Assembly: GCA_025345505.1 (NCBI GenBank)
Contig: JANVCC010000130.1
Span: forward strand, 8,630,522 to 8,694,521
Source of the DNA: Todiramphus chloris collaris
Lineage: Eukaryota > Chordata > Aves > Coraciiformes > Alcedinidae
Length of the DNA: 64,000 nucleotides
Direction: 5' to 3'
Made by a program: the position numbers and the translations under genes. The notes under the pieces are model-generated. The model ran no database searches, was not told the origin of the DNA, and saw nothing but the letters and a program-made list of their open reading frames with translations. Shown piece by piece: positions 39,473 through 51,600 of this stretch. Numbering within the stretch: the stretch's first letter is position 1; the number at the start of each line of letters is the position of its first letter.

Positions 39473-39689
39473 CACTTCACCGAGTTCCTGGATGAGTTTT
39501 CACCCGATGTCCTAGGCCAGCTCTTGAATGATCCCTTCTTGTCTGAAAAGAATGAAATAATGGAAGTAGAACTGTCTCCAGCGTCCCCAGCACCCCTCAT
39601 CCAGGCAGAACACAGCTACTCCCTCTGCGGGGACTCTCGACCCCAGTCTCCCTTGACCCACATCTCAACCGATGACAACTTTAATGAAG
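39473..39689 (+). CDS. CREB3L2: CREB3L2 coding exon 2 (N-terminal activation region)
   Basis: 217 nt, entering in phase 0 after a pyrimidine-rich acceptor (ttatctccacag) and leaving in phase 1 at gaag|gtagta. It encodes 72 codons plus one base. The product begins HFTEFLDEF, continues [11 protein letters not shown], then a Pro-rich patch ([17 protein letters not shown]) and [13 protein letters not shown]. The QAEHSYSL block is a hallmark of both CREB3L1 and CREB3L2. The acidic/hydrophobic first part belongs to the transactivation region. Human CREB3L2 has about 34 residues before this exon, so an upstream first exon is expected. The open frame runs on past the donor into the intron, but the coding match stops at the donor. 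Confidence 0.95.
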
Positions 39690-42600
39690 GTAGTACACAT
39701 GAGCCCTTGTTCATTTGTCATGATAATGCAGTAATGAAAAGTTCTTGGTGTGGTGGTGATGCACTATGGGCACATGTGAATGCTCTTTGCTAATTGATAT
39801 ATCTACAATGAAATCACAGAAGGGATTCCTTTTGTGTGTGGCAGTTTTAAGCCTTCAGACATTGTGAATAAAGAAGCTTGTCCATAGGGAGGGAAATCGT
39901 GCTCAGCGGAAGTTGCTAACTTTACACTGTAAACATTTTTAATTAGAAGCGCTCATCAAAAAGAAATGGGAGAAGAGCCAGAAATACACTTGTTTCCATG
40001 TATCTGAATCTCTGGTTGTTGAAAATAAATGGAGACTGAACTGAGTCAAATCAGGACCACCGTGAAGCCTGGGTACTGTAGAACATGATGTGTAAGGAGA
40101 AGGTGAAGTGGGTTTTGCTTGGTCTTCTGGAGAAATGGCAAAGGGGAGATCTTATTGCTGTCTGGTTATCTGATGAAAAGGTCCAGAGAAGACAAAGCTG
40201 GACTGCTCTGATACACGCAGTGATAGCACAAGAGGTGATGGATGCAAGTTTCAAGAAAGGAGATTTGAACAGGTGTCCAGAGAGGCTGTGAAGTATTTAT
40301 CTGTGGAGATACTAAAAGCTGAGCTAGCAAGGCCCTGAGCAACCTGATTCAAATTGAGCATACTCTGAATGAGGAGTTGGGCAAGATGATTTCCAGAGGT
40401 CCCTTCAAAGCTACGTAGTTTCATAACCTTTTAAACTACACTTATTTTTCAGTAGTCAGTATCTGGATCTTTCTGGTATCCCCAAATGAAAATCAGATCA
40501 TCTTACTTACGTTTCTAAATACATGTTTAGGAGTGTGACTTCACGTATTGCTCTAGTCTTAAAACCTGTCATGCTGAAGTCCTAGGGTTTTGGGTTTTTT
40601 GCTTTTTAGAAAAGAAATAAAAAGGAAAAAAAAAAAAAAAAAGCCTATCAGGAAGTCACTGGTGATCTTGTAAAAACATAACTGCAGGTTTACAGATTTT
40701 GTGGTTGCAGGAAATGATGATGCACAGAAGATGAGGAAAACCAACAGCATTTTTTAGCAGCTATCTTTAATTCAGCAGTTATAAACATCTGGAGGGGAAA
40801 AAAAGGAAATGCAGGAATGGTGGGAGGAAGAGATCCTACCTGCTAGTTCTGACATGAAGATACCTGCTGGCAGGAAGGAGAGTTCAAGCTAAAAGCTAGT
40901 GTTTGGTGAAGGAGCAAGGCCATGAATAGCTGGTAACTATTAGGAATAATCACCATGACAAACTTTGACTCCTAATAATTGGTTTATGCCTTCAACATTA
41001 GCTTTACAGTGAAAAGCAGTAGAGTACTAAGCTGCATCACAATAAAAGGGAGAGAGATTAGTGCCTATGTCTGAGCATTAACAAGCTAAGCTGTTTATGA
41101 AGATTCACCAGGACATGAATTTTCAAAAGCAGACAGTTTTGTAGTCCAAAGTGCTCTCTTAAAATGAGATGCGGTCTGTTAGAGATTTCACAAGATGACA
41201 ACTAATAAAACCTGTGAGAAGGCTTTTCGATGTGAGACACAGTGATCTGAAAATCTTGCAGATGATTTGAAAACATCATCTGCATAAAGGCTTCTCATTT
41301 TTAATTTCCAAACTGGTTTATGTGAATACCTTTAATACATAGAAGAGATCTTTATTGTGGCAGGAGAAATAAGCACAGGAAACTACAGAAACCAAGCTTC
41401 TCTGGAAGTTAATAGGGAGAAGCATCAAACTAGGCTAAAAGTGAGGGGAGTTTCCTTTGGGGAAAAATCCTGCAGAAATTCATACTGCTGAGACCATTGG
41501 GTAATTAATAGAGCTCTAGTCAAATGATGTTTTTAAAAGCCAAGAAACATTAACAAGTGGGTTTAAAAATAGAAAATGAATGGAAAGCATTTCATCTTCT
41601 GTTCAGTCTGCAGAGTGTTTCATAAGAGAGGAGGAGGAGGAGGAGAAGGAGGAGGAGGAGTTGTTCTCGGTGTTCAGGATTTTGTTTAAGATTAACCCTG
41701 GAATCATGCTCACGACCTTTCAATGCCTATCGACTTCAAAACAGTGAAGCTCAGAGAAATACTTAAGCAAATTGCAGAATTGCAGTTAACAGGATAAATG
41801 TTTAAAGGCATGATCCTGATGACTTTTCAGTCCTTGAGTCCGTGAGAGCAGGAGAGGGGGGTTTTGTGGATGTCAATACTGCGGGGTTTGACACTGGAGA
41901 TTGAAATCATCTCCATTGTTAGACAGTGAAGGTAAACAGTGCTCATGACAGCTCTGATGAATGCCAGTTCTCTTGGTGGAGTAAGGGGACAGATACTGGG
42001 AGCACCAGCATCCTTGTGGGGAGAGGAAATACAGGATGTGGAGGTGGGACCTACCTGCCTTGAAAAATAGACTTAAAAACTGAAGTTTGCTTCCATGGTG
42101 ATGGGCCTGTTGGAGAGGCAGGGGTGACACTTGGGGGCACATGGCCCATACTGGGTCAGGGTCCTGCTGGCCATGTGAGCCCTGGGTGACTCCAGTGGTT
42201 GATCCTAGCCCCGTGGCACTGGGGCCAGTGTGCTGCCACCAGGCCAGTCCTGCATCATGTTGCTCTGGTACCTGCCTCTCTGCCCTCCTCCTTCCGTCCG
42301 TGCCTGCCTGTTGGAGGAGGGAATTGGACTTTGGGAGTCATTTCCACCTGGTTCAATGGCACCCAACATCTGCAGTGGTTTTCAACTACATGTGCCAAGT
42401 ATGGGGTCCCAGAGCCCCAGGTTACAGAGAGGCTGAGAAAAAGGCCTGTCTTGTTTGGCACATGATTTTCAAGGCAAGTTTAAGCCATTCAGTGTATATT
42501 TCAATATTCTTTTCCCTGCCAAGTCTCTGACCTTGCTGAAAATGTTATTTAATGTTTCCTTTCGAACGTTACAGTGGGATGAAGGATCACTGAGTCCATG

Positions 42601-45600
42601 GGCACCTTCTTCCTGACAGTTGCAGGAGAACAATTAACTTAAGCCATGAGCTGTTCTTGTTGGCCACTACTTGCCTGTTTCCACAATTTCCATAACCACT
42701 AAATTGACCTATTCATATAATTGTAGCTTTTATATAAGGTGGTTTTTTAAGTTCTGGAAGTATAAAGCCTGGCAAACTCGTAAGCCTGGGTTTAACTCTT
42801 CTGAGGAGTCCTGTTGACCTCAAGGTGAGAATACATTCAAGTGTCCATCAAGGTCCCATCACTAGTTTTCCTCAGTTATTCACTCTTCTGATCTCTGTAT
42901 TGAGGGTATTTCCCCAGCTTAGTGCAGAAGAACTCTTCTGAATACTCACAGGTTCTTGCTAGCGTGATGTCTCTGAAGGTGTCAGTCCCTAAATCTTCAG
43001 CCTATGAAAGCACTGGCAAGAGTAACTAGTTTAAAGCAGATGTGAGCAAGATGTCTGGCATTTAGTTGTTTGGTGTCCCCCCCCCACCCAAGAATCTATT
43101 TTTATATTCAATTTTCATAAGCTTTTAAGACTAAACATATTAGAGTGAGAGGCCTGAGCTGCTTGTTTGCAGCTGATGATGTGCTTTTGTTTGCCTGAAC
43201 TGGTGAATAAGGCATCTAGCCTGGGAGGGCTCTGGGCTGTGACATGAAAAGGGAGGCCACATCCCCAGGTATCGCTGAGACACACCAGTTGCACTGCCGC
43301 TTCTCTCACAGCACATTTTCACTTTCTAGTTATGAGATGAGCCCTTTTTTTTATTGAGACAACTGCAGAGCACCTGTGGAGAGGCATAGAGGGTAGTTGT
43401 GAAGTGGAAAACACTTGTTGGAAGGAGAGGAAGAAGCTGGGAGGGAACGCTGAGAATAGGAACGATGGATAAGGGAGACCTCTTGCTGTGCATCAGGGCC
43501 TTCTGGGCCACAGGTTACAGTCGTAAACGGTTAGAGAAAAAGCTTCATTTTCTGTTAAGGTTGGTGCATGTCTGTCTTCAGTTTTCCAGTCTGCAGCCTT
43601 TTGGAAAGGGAGGGCTGAGTCAGTCAGGAACAAGGTAGGAACCAAGTTTCAGTAGGGACTATGGCTAGCCTCCTGTGTGACTTGAGATGCAATTGTAGGG
43701 TCATTCTCTGCCCTCTGATGCTTAATCTTGTCAGCCATGGGCACAAACTTCAGGAGAGAGGCTGCCCCTTGGTTTGAACATGTGGGATCCATAGGCAGGT
43801 AATACTGAGGGGCTGATAGGCAGCAGGAACATGGAGGTAGAGACTGCAGCATCTGCATGGAGCTCTTCATCCTCTGGCATCAGCTCAAGCGATAAAGGTT
43901 GGTTTGCAGTGGGCACGTGTTTGGTTTTTCTGTGTGTGTTTTTAGTTTGCAAGCCTGGCAGGGCTCAGACAGTGGAGAGCCAACTAGTTGTTTGTATGGT
44001 TTCTCTCCAGAAATTGTGGCCAGGTGGCTGGGTGCGTTCCTTTCCCCATCCCCTCAGGGCTCTGCTTTTGAGACTAATCTTGGTCCCCACCTGCCCCTCC
44101 TGATCCTGCTTTCCTGCTCAGGAATGCTTTGAAGTTACTGTTAGATTTGAAGCGGCTTGTCTTGGCTAAAAGTTTGACAGACTGATTGCAGAAATGGTAT
44201 GTTTCTATTTTGTGCTTAGCTGTGCCAAAACTGGGACTGGCCCCAGAATATAACCTGTATTGTTATGGGATTTTTTACTGCTGAGGTTATGTTTTCCTAT
44301 AATGTGCTTTTAAAACCCAAATTTTCCTTTTAAGCTTCAGCTCCATCTTCCTATGCGGTTTGAAAAAGCAAAACAAGCAAACAAGAAACCCAAACCAAAC
44401 TCTGAAAAATCACTGTATATGGCTCCTGCTTTTCCAGGGCAAATAGTCCTTCAATTATAAATCCAGCCCTCACCTCGGGCAGTGCTTTGTACGGGAAAAT
44501 GCTGGCTTATGTATGGAGTCCATAAGCAGTAATCAGTGTCGTGCGCTGTCTCTTAGCATAGAAGCATCTGTGGGCTTGAGGCTCAGTGTGGTCTTCATAC
44601 ATTTTATATGTATATGTATATATGTGCACACATAATATGTATGTATATATCTGGTGTATATATGTCCTATTTATTATGTATGATGGGTTATATTATATAT
44701 CCTTTTTTTTATACAGTCTACATACATATATAGAGAGATGGATTGTCCTGCTTCTGTCTGTTTTTCTCCAAATACTCAGCCAATGAAATGTGAACAATGA
44801 AAATGGAAACTCCTCTGCCCTGACTTTAAAGAAAATGGAACCAGAACAAAGAAATTCACTTGTGTTTTGAAAAGATGCTGTCAAAGCCATACCGATAATT
44901 TTTGCAAGCACATTCCAATGCAACTTTTTTCCTGTGTGGGTTTTTTATTTTTGTGTGTTTATTTAGGAAAATGGGGAGGAAGCCATGTGGTGGTGATAGC
45001 CTGTCTCTGAGTGATTTTTATGTGGAAGGGTAACGGTTGGTCCTTGTCAGCATCTGCAGTTTTAAAGGGTGAGAAGACGTTTGGACTGTTATATTTCCAA
45101 GATTCAAAATCTCAGTAGTCCACTCTGAATCAAGCCCGTAACCTCTGCTTGGGCAGTAGTGTGTCTGAAAAAATGTCAGAGGTGGGCATTTTGGTGCTTA
45201 CTCGTGCTTACTGTTAATAATTGACAACTTTATTTGCAGTGATACCTCCTCTAGCTTCCAGTTCCACATATGAGATCTCCTTATGGCCTTTTTTCCTGCT
45301 GGAGTAAAGAACCATCTGTTCTCGGAAACCTCTTTCCCCAGGTGTTTGTAGGCTGTGATTAAGTTTCCTCTTGATTTCTGCTTAGATACAATTTAAATGA
45401 ACTGCGCTTCCTTGGTGTTTCCCTATAGGGAACATCCTCTGGACATTGAGCTGTTGTGGTTCCTTTCTGGACAAAGAGTCATTTGCCGTCATTTTCAAAA
45501 CTCTGTGTCGAGTGACTACAGGAGCTGATTTCCCAGGAATAGTTCCCCTAATGATTCATATTAGGCGAATACTCCTCCCACTTCCAGTCCTGCTGTTTCT

Positions 45601-48600
45601 GAAACCAGTGATCTCATTCTCTGTACTGTTGCACTGGGAGTTCGTGCTCATGTCGTTATGCACTGTGAGCATCAAGTCCTTTTAATGTGTGTCAAAGCCT
45701 GATTGCTGCTGCAGCACAGATATGCCTTCACAACATCCCCCATCCATGGGGGGAAGAATTCAGATGGGTGAGAGGGAACTCTTTTATTTGAGCACAGTGC
45801 TTCTGTGGATAACTTTCATATCTTTAAAAGAGATCAATTTTAAGAAGCATAGTCTTTTAAAGGGCTGTGGTGGGTTTACCCTGGCTGGGCAGCAGGTGCA
45901 CCCCAAGCCCTTCTATCACTCCCCCCAACCTCCATCAGCACAGCACACAGGGAGAGATTAAGATGAAAAGAAAAGAGCCATGGGTTATGATAGATAAAGA
46001 TGTTATTCTCTACTTCCCATCTGCAGGCGATGTCAGGCCGAGTCCAGGAAGCAGGGCTCCAGAACACGTAGCAGTTGCTCGGAGGACAAGCTGAATGCCC
46101 CCCCCATCCTCCTCCTGCCCTCTCCCTTTATAGTTGAGCTGATGTCATATGGTATGGAATATCCCACTGGTCAGCTCAGGTTGGCTGTATCCTCTCCCCC
46201 ATCTTGGCCCCCCAGCCCCTGGTGCCATGTGAGCACTGGCAGTCATAACACGGGTGTGTTATCAACACCCTCCAGCTCCCAGTGCTGCAGCATGAGGGCT
46301 GGATGGGGAAAAGCAGCTCAGACAGTCCCACTACAAGGACATTTAATAGTATCAAGCTTTAAGGCTGTCAATCCAAGCTGCCACCTCAGTCTGTGCCTCG
46401 TTCCCATATATATGTATAAAAATATAATTTTTCTACCCCTAAGCAAAATACTTAAAAACTTCATGGACTATATCCCATCTGACAGTTATGCTTGAGTAAA
46501 GTCTTAGTCTGAAAGGAAGTTAAGGCAGAACCTGTAACCTCCAGACGCCTCCTGGATGGTTTTATGTGATGAGATGATTTTGACTGAAAACTGTCAAATT
46601 CTCTGCAGGAAAGAGGGTATTGACTCTGGTTTTTTAGGTATGGGAGGAACAATGTGTCCTTGTTTCTATCTTAGTAACTTTGATAGTGATAAAAATAATC
46701 TGCAGATTTTAGATGTACTCCATGCCTCTCAAAGCAGGGATGCCGATAGGACTTTGTTAGAAGAAAGGCTATTTCTGCTGTGTGTTGTGATTACTGTGTA
46801 TCGCTGCTGCTCATCATTGCCCATTTATTTCATTTTCCCTTCCCGGCACTTTAAAAAGCACCCCAATGTTTGGTAGCCAAACAGTATCTCTCTTGTTGGG
46901 GCAGTTTCGAGGGCTTTGGGTTCATTATTTGCGGTGGGAGTGTGTGTGCACGCTGGGAGGGGGAAATGCCATCTGGAAAATCTCTAAGAGAAACTGTTTG
47001 TCGATGAATGTGGGCTCTCACCTTGCGGAGGAGGGGGCGGGTAGCAGCAGTGGCGTTGGGAGTTCAGCATTTCAGGCATGATAAACGGGGCTTGTGTCTG
47101 CCAGGGGGTGTTACGTGAGCCCAGAGTCGGGTTCTAGGGATGGTGTGAGCCCAGGGATAAGACAAGGAAGCAGTTATTCCTCCAGAAAGGTCCAGCTTGC
47201 CTTTGGGAGGTTGGAAAGGCTCAGAATGCAGAGCTGGCGATGCTGAACTTCCCTGTGAGCAGCATGTTCAGCAGCTCGCCCACAATCCGTGCATCAGCAG
47301 AGGCCCTTTTGGGTTCAAGGTGGGGCATTTCTGCCGACAGAAGCGTGTGCCCATTCTGCACCCCCCAAACAAGTTACCTCTCCCAGGAGGTGTTTTCCCC
47401 TTGCAGTTAGTCAGCTCCCACTTTGCAGCTCTATTTCTGTGCTGTAGAGCTAGTGAGCACCCTTGGATCCTGCTGCTAGCTGTACACGGGCTGCGACCTC
47501 GAAGGTACAATCCAGGCAAGGACTGAACACTTGTCCAGGGTACAGCTTTGGAAATGTGGACCCTTGGTTCAAATTTAAACACCATCTGAGTCAAAGTGTT
47601 TTAGTAGCATGCGGTGAGCTGAGACCGCGTGCTGTTGCACGTGGCACTCCTGTGCAGAAGACACGTGGGCCATGCATCCAAGCCCTGTGGTTCACGATGG
47701 CAGTACAAGGTCTGTCGTGGACCAAAAGGAATTAGTTGAAGTCCTTTTGCTCAAATCCATGACACAGCTGAAGAGAGGGATTATTCAAATGCGCTTGGCT
47801 GGAGAACAGTTTGACTAATTAGGGATCTTCTTGCATTACCCTGTCCAGAGATGTCTCTTCTGATACCTGTGGAAAGCCCTTGGACTGGCAGTCTGTTGTG
47901 GTCTCCTTCAAGTTTCTGGTTTTGTCTTTAGCTGTTTTATTTCTTGCTCGGACAGTGAATTTTGAAGAGGTGAGAGCTGCTTCTTCATTCTGCTACAGAT
48001 AAGAATGTCCCTTGATGCTTTTCCAGGTCTTATTTGCAAGCTTGTTTTAAATGACATGTATTGCATACATCTGTTTTCTATGTGACTGTGATCTAGCATG
48101 GTGGTAGTGGTGGTATGGGATGTTTTTTACCCTTCAAGATTAGGTTCAGTGGTACAGCCCTCATGTGGGCCTGTTTGCCTAGTGGTGCTGTCTCCCTTTT
48201 TACTGCATGGAAAAAAAAAATAGATGAAAATCACATTGTTTCTCTGAATACTTGCATCCTCTGTACTTGGGAGTAAGGGATTGGTACAGAGTGCATCTTT
48301 AATTTATTTAAAAATATGCAAAAACTCACTGATGCAACTTGGTTATCCAAGCAAAAAGTGTTTCTGTTAAACACTTTAATCAATAGTGCTGCAAGAGAAG
48401 ACTCCAGGGAGACCTTATAGCAGCCTTCCAATACCTGAAGGGGGCCTAGAGGAGAGCTAGGGAGGAGCTTTTTATAAGGGCATGTGGTGGTAGGGCAAGA
48501 GGCAATGGTTTTAAGCAAGGGCAGAGTAGACTTAGATTAGACATTAGGAAGAATTTTGTTGCTGTGAGGGTGATGAGACACTGGAACAGGTTGCCCAGAG

Positions 48601-51600
48601 AAGTTGTGGATGCCTCACCCCTGGAAGTGTTTAAGACCAGGCTGTGTGAGGATCTGAGTAGCCTGGTCTAGCAGGAGGCGTCCCTGCCTATGTGTATTTT
48701 TTGCCTATGTTTAATTTTTTTTATATCTGTGTATAAATACATATATATTAAAAAATGTTTTTTAACATGCACAGAAGGAGTATGTATTACTGCTGCCCTG
48801 AACAAACACAGCCCTTCTTGGTTGTGTGCTTTTCATGTATGCCTATATCACACATACTGATTATTGCTATAGCTGTGATGCACCAAAATCCCTTTCTGTT
48901 GAGAACTATCATCATAATGTATGTGGTGTGCAGCACAGAGAGAAGTTAACTTGGGCATGTTGTGCACCCACAGCCAAGCGCTTGTGCATAACTCAGTCCT
49001 CATAAAGGACTTCAAGGATTTTAAGCTTTCATTGTGCAAAATGTTGCACAGCCTTTTCCCTTTTGGGTGTAGTGGAGAAAGGCAAATAAAAATTGGAAGT
49101 CCACTTGTGATACACTGAGTAGATTCGGCTAGCATAGCTCATGTTCACCGCACATGGTGGAACCTCAGGCAGGATTAGGGCCTCTGAAATAAATATAGGA
49201 CAGAAGGGGTTTGTTTGCTTCTTGGACACCTTGTTGTAGGTATGCACAACGTGCAGTGCTTACACAATACTGAGGAGATTATGTCCCATTTTGAGCTTTC
49301 TCTCTTGCATTATCTCATATGCAGCATCTTACAAGACATTGCATGTTGTATCTAGGACCAAGCTGGACTCGCAATACGCACAGCTGAGAAAGTAGAGGAC
49401 ATGTTTAAAGGTTTTCCTGTCGGTTGGTGAGAACATTGCTCAAAACTTAGGCACTTTGTAAGGCTTCTGTCTTTAAAAAAAAAGAAAAAAAAAACAAGCA
49501 AGTGCAAGATGGGTGCTAAATAAGAGTTTGAAAGAAAGGTGGGACAAGCTTGGTGACAGAAGCAGCACACAAAAGCTTTCTGAAGGAATGTAATTTTAAT
49601 TTGGACACAGGAGATAAAGATCTGAGATGTATGTGTCAAAACCCCTGGGTTGCTGTTATGAATGGGGTTTTTGGATGCTTGATTTGAAACTCTTGATGTT
49701 TAACTTGCAGAAGTGGTAGATGCTCACAGCAGCACCTGAAAACTCAATGCATGCTGTATTTTGGTAAAATATAATAACAGTGCTAAATCATCTGAAAAAT
49801 CCAATTTCAGCTGTCTCCAGTTGGCCATTTGAAATTATTAGATACTTTTTGGCCTTAATCTCTGTATGACTCGCTTGAATTTTCAGGACCACTGTGGAAA
49901 TTGTTTCAGGTTGGTGAAGCATTTCCTGAGGAGGGAATTAAACAGCTCTGTGGGAACAGAATCTGAATTGGTTTTGGTAAAGGAGAGATGAGGCTGTTCA
50001 TTAGACAATGAGAATAACAAAAACACGGATAACAAAACATGGAATAGCCCCTCAGTTAGGGGAGCACTGTGTGTTCTGCTTGTTGGGTAAGGCACAGGTT
50101 CTGTAGAGAGATTGTTTGATCACATTATTAACACATTCCTATTTTTAAGTGTATGTAATGTGCAAAGTACACTGAATTAAACCTTCCTACATATTTCTTC
50201 ATACCTGGCGCCACACTAACGTTCGGTTAACATAGTCTGTACGTGGAATTTAACAGTGCTAGTGCATAGCACATTGAAGTGTTAGCTGGGATTTTGCCAA
50301 GTGCTGTGTAGATTCCTTAAATGACCTATTTCATGTGCCAAAATGCCTAGCATTCATGGACTTAGGAAGGGGTAGGTGAAAGCAATGCTTCTCACCTAAA
50401 CAGTTGCTGCACATAGACTTCTGAAGTTCATAGGAAATTTCAGCTGAGAAAAGGGACTGACTGAAAGCCAGTATCACTTCTTCAATAGTGAACTTTGGAA
50501 TCAGTGTTTTGAAGCCTGAGCAGAGATTTTTAACAGACAAAGTGACCATCTTTAGGCTGTGGATTTTCCTAGCTGTTTGAATAGCTAAATCTCATTTAGG
50601 CTTTCTCCTCTCTCCAGGTGAATGGTTTGCAGTCTATTTTTTCTCACCTTAGAAATGCAGTATTGCCCTAGTCTTATCCATATAGAAAATCATCACAGAG
50701 CATTTGCTCAGCCTTTTGTTTCGGATTCTGTCTCAATAGTTCACCTGCATGTCCTGGATCATATCAAATATAAATATAAGCACTGACCTTGAATTTCTTG
50801 ACACCAGTTGTCTACTCTTTCCACAGCATGTCTTACTTGGTTTGGAGAAGACACCTCCCTTTTCCTCCAGTATGTCTCTTGAGCCAACCTCCATTCTCCT
50901 TTCATTTCAGTATTTCATGGGCATCTCCTTGCTTTTCCTGTTATTCCATGAAGCCTTTCTCACGGTTCTCTGTATACCTCTGTCAGAAATACTTATCTTG
51001 GAGGTTGTACCAGGCCTTTCAGTATGACCAGTATTCTGTAGCTTGCTTAATTTTTCCTGTTTGCCTAAATCTTTATGGTTTTGCGCAACATTTTCAAGGG
51101 CTTTGGGAGAAAGACTGTCGCTTTGTTCTGCTAGTACAGTGCTTGGCAGAATAGACTGAGGTGCTATTATAAGAATAAGCTAAGAATGATTTTCAGATAA
51201 TGTCAGCCCGCTGTGCTCAGAAAAGGGTGAGAAATATTCTTGCAGCTCTCCTGGAGTAGAGGAGAGATCATCGGTGACTTCAGAAGCTGGAATGTGTCAA
51301 AAGAAAATAACTTGTTGCACAACACTGACCATGATAGTGAATGTGGGCAATAGGGGCTTGGAAAAAGTTTAGAAGAGAGTATCAAGGTGGGATTTGATGA
51401 GTGTGTTGCTCTGTTCCTTCCTTTCACAGGGCTGTTCATCTGGAATGACAGCTGTCACCATGCATTGTAAGAGGCAATGTCAAAAAAGTGTTAGATGCAG
51501 TTCTTCAGAGTTATCTCAGTGTTAAATGCAGCGTGTTGCTGTCATTGAAAACCACCCGTAACCCTACAAACTGGTTAGACTGGCTTTAAAGCCTAGAATA

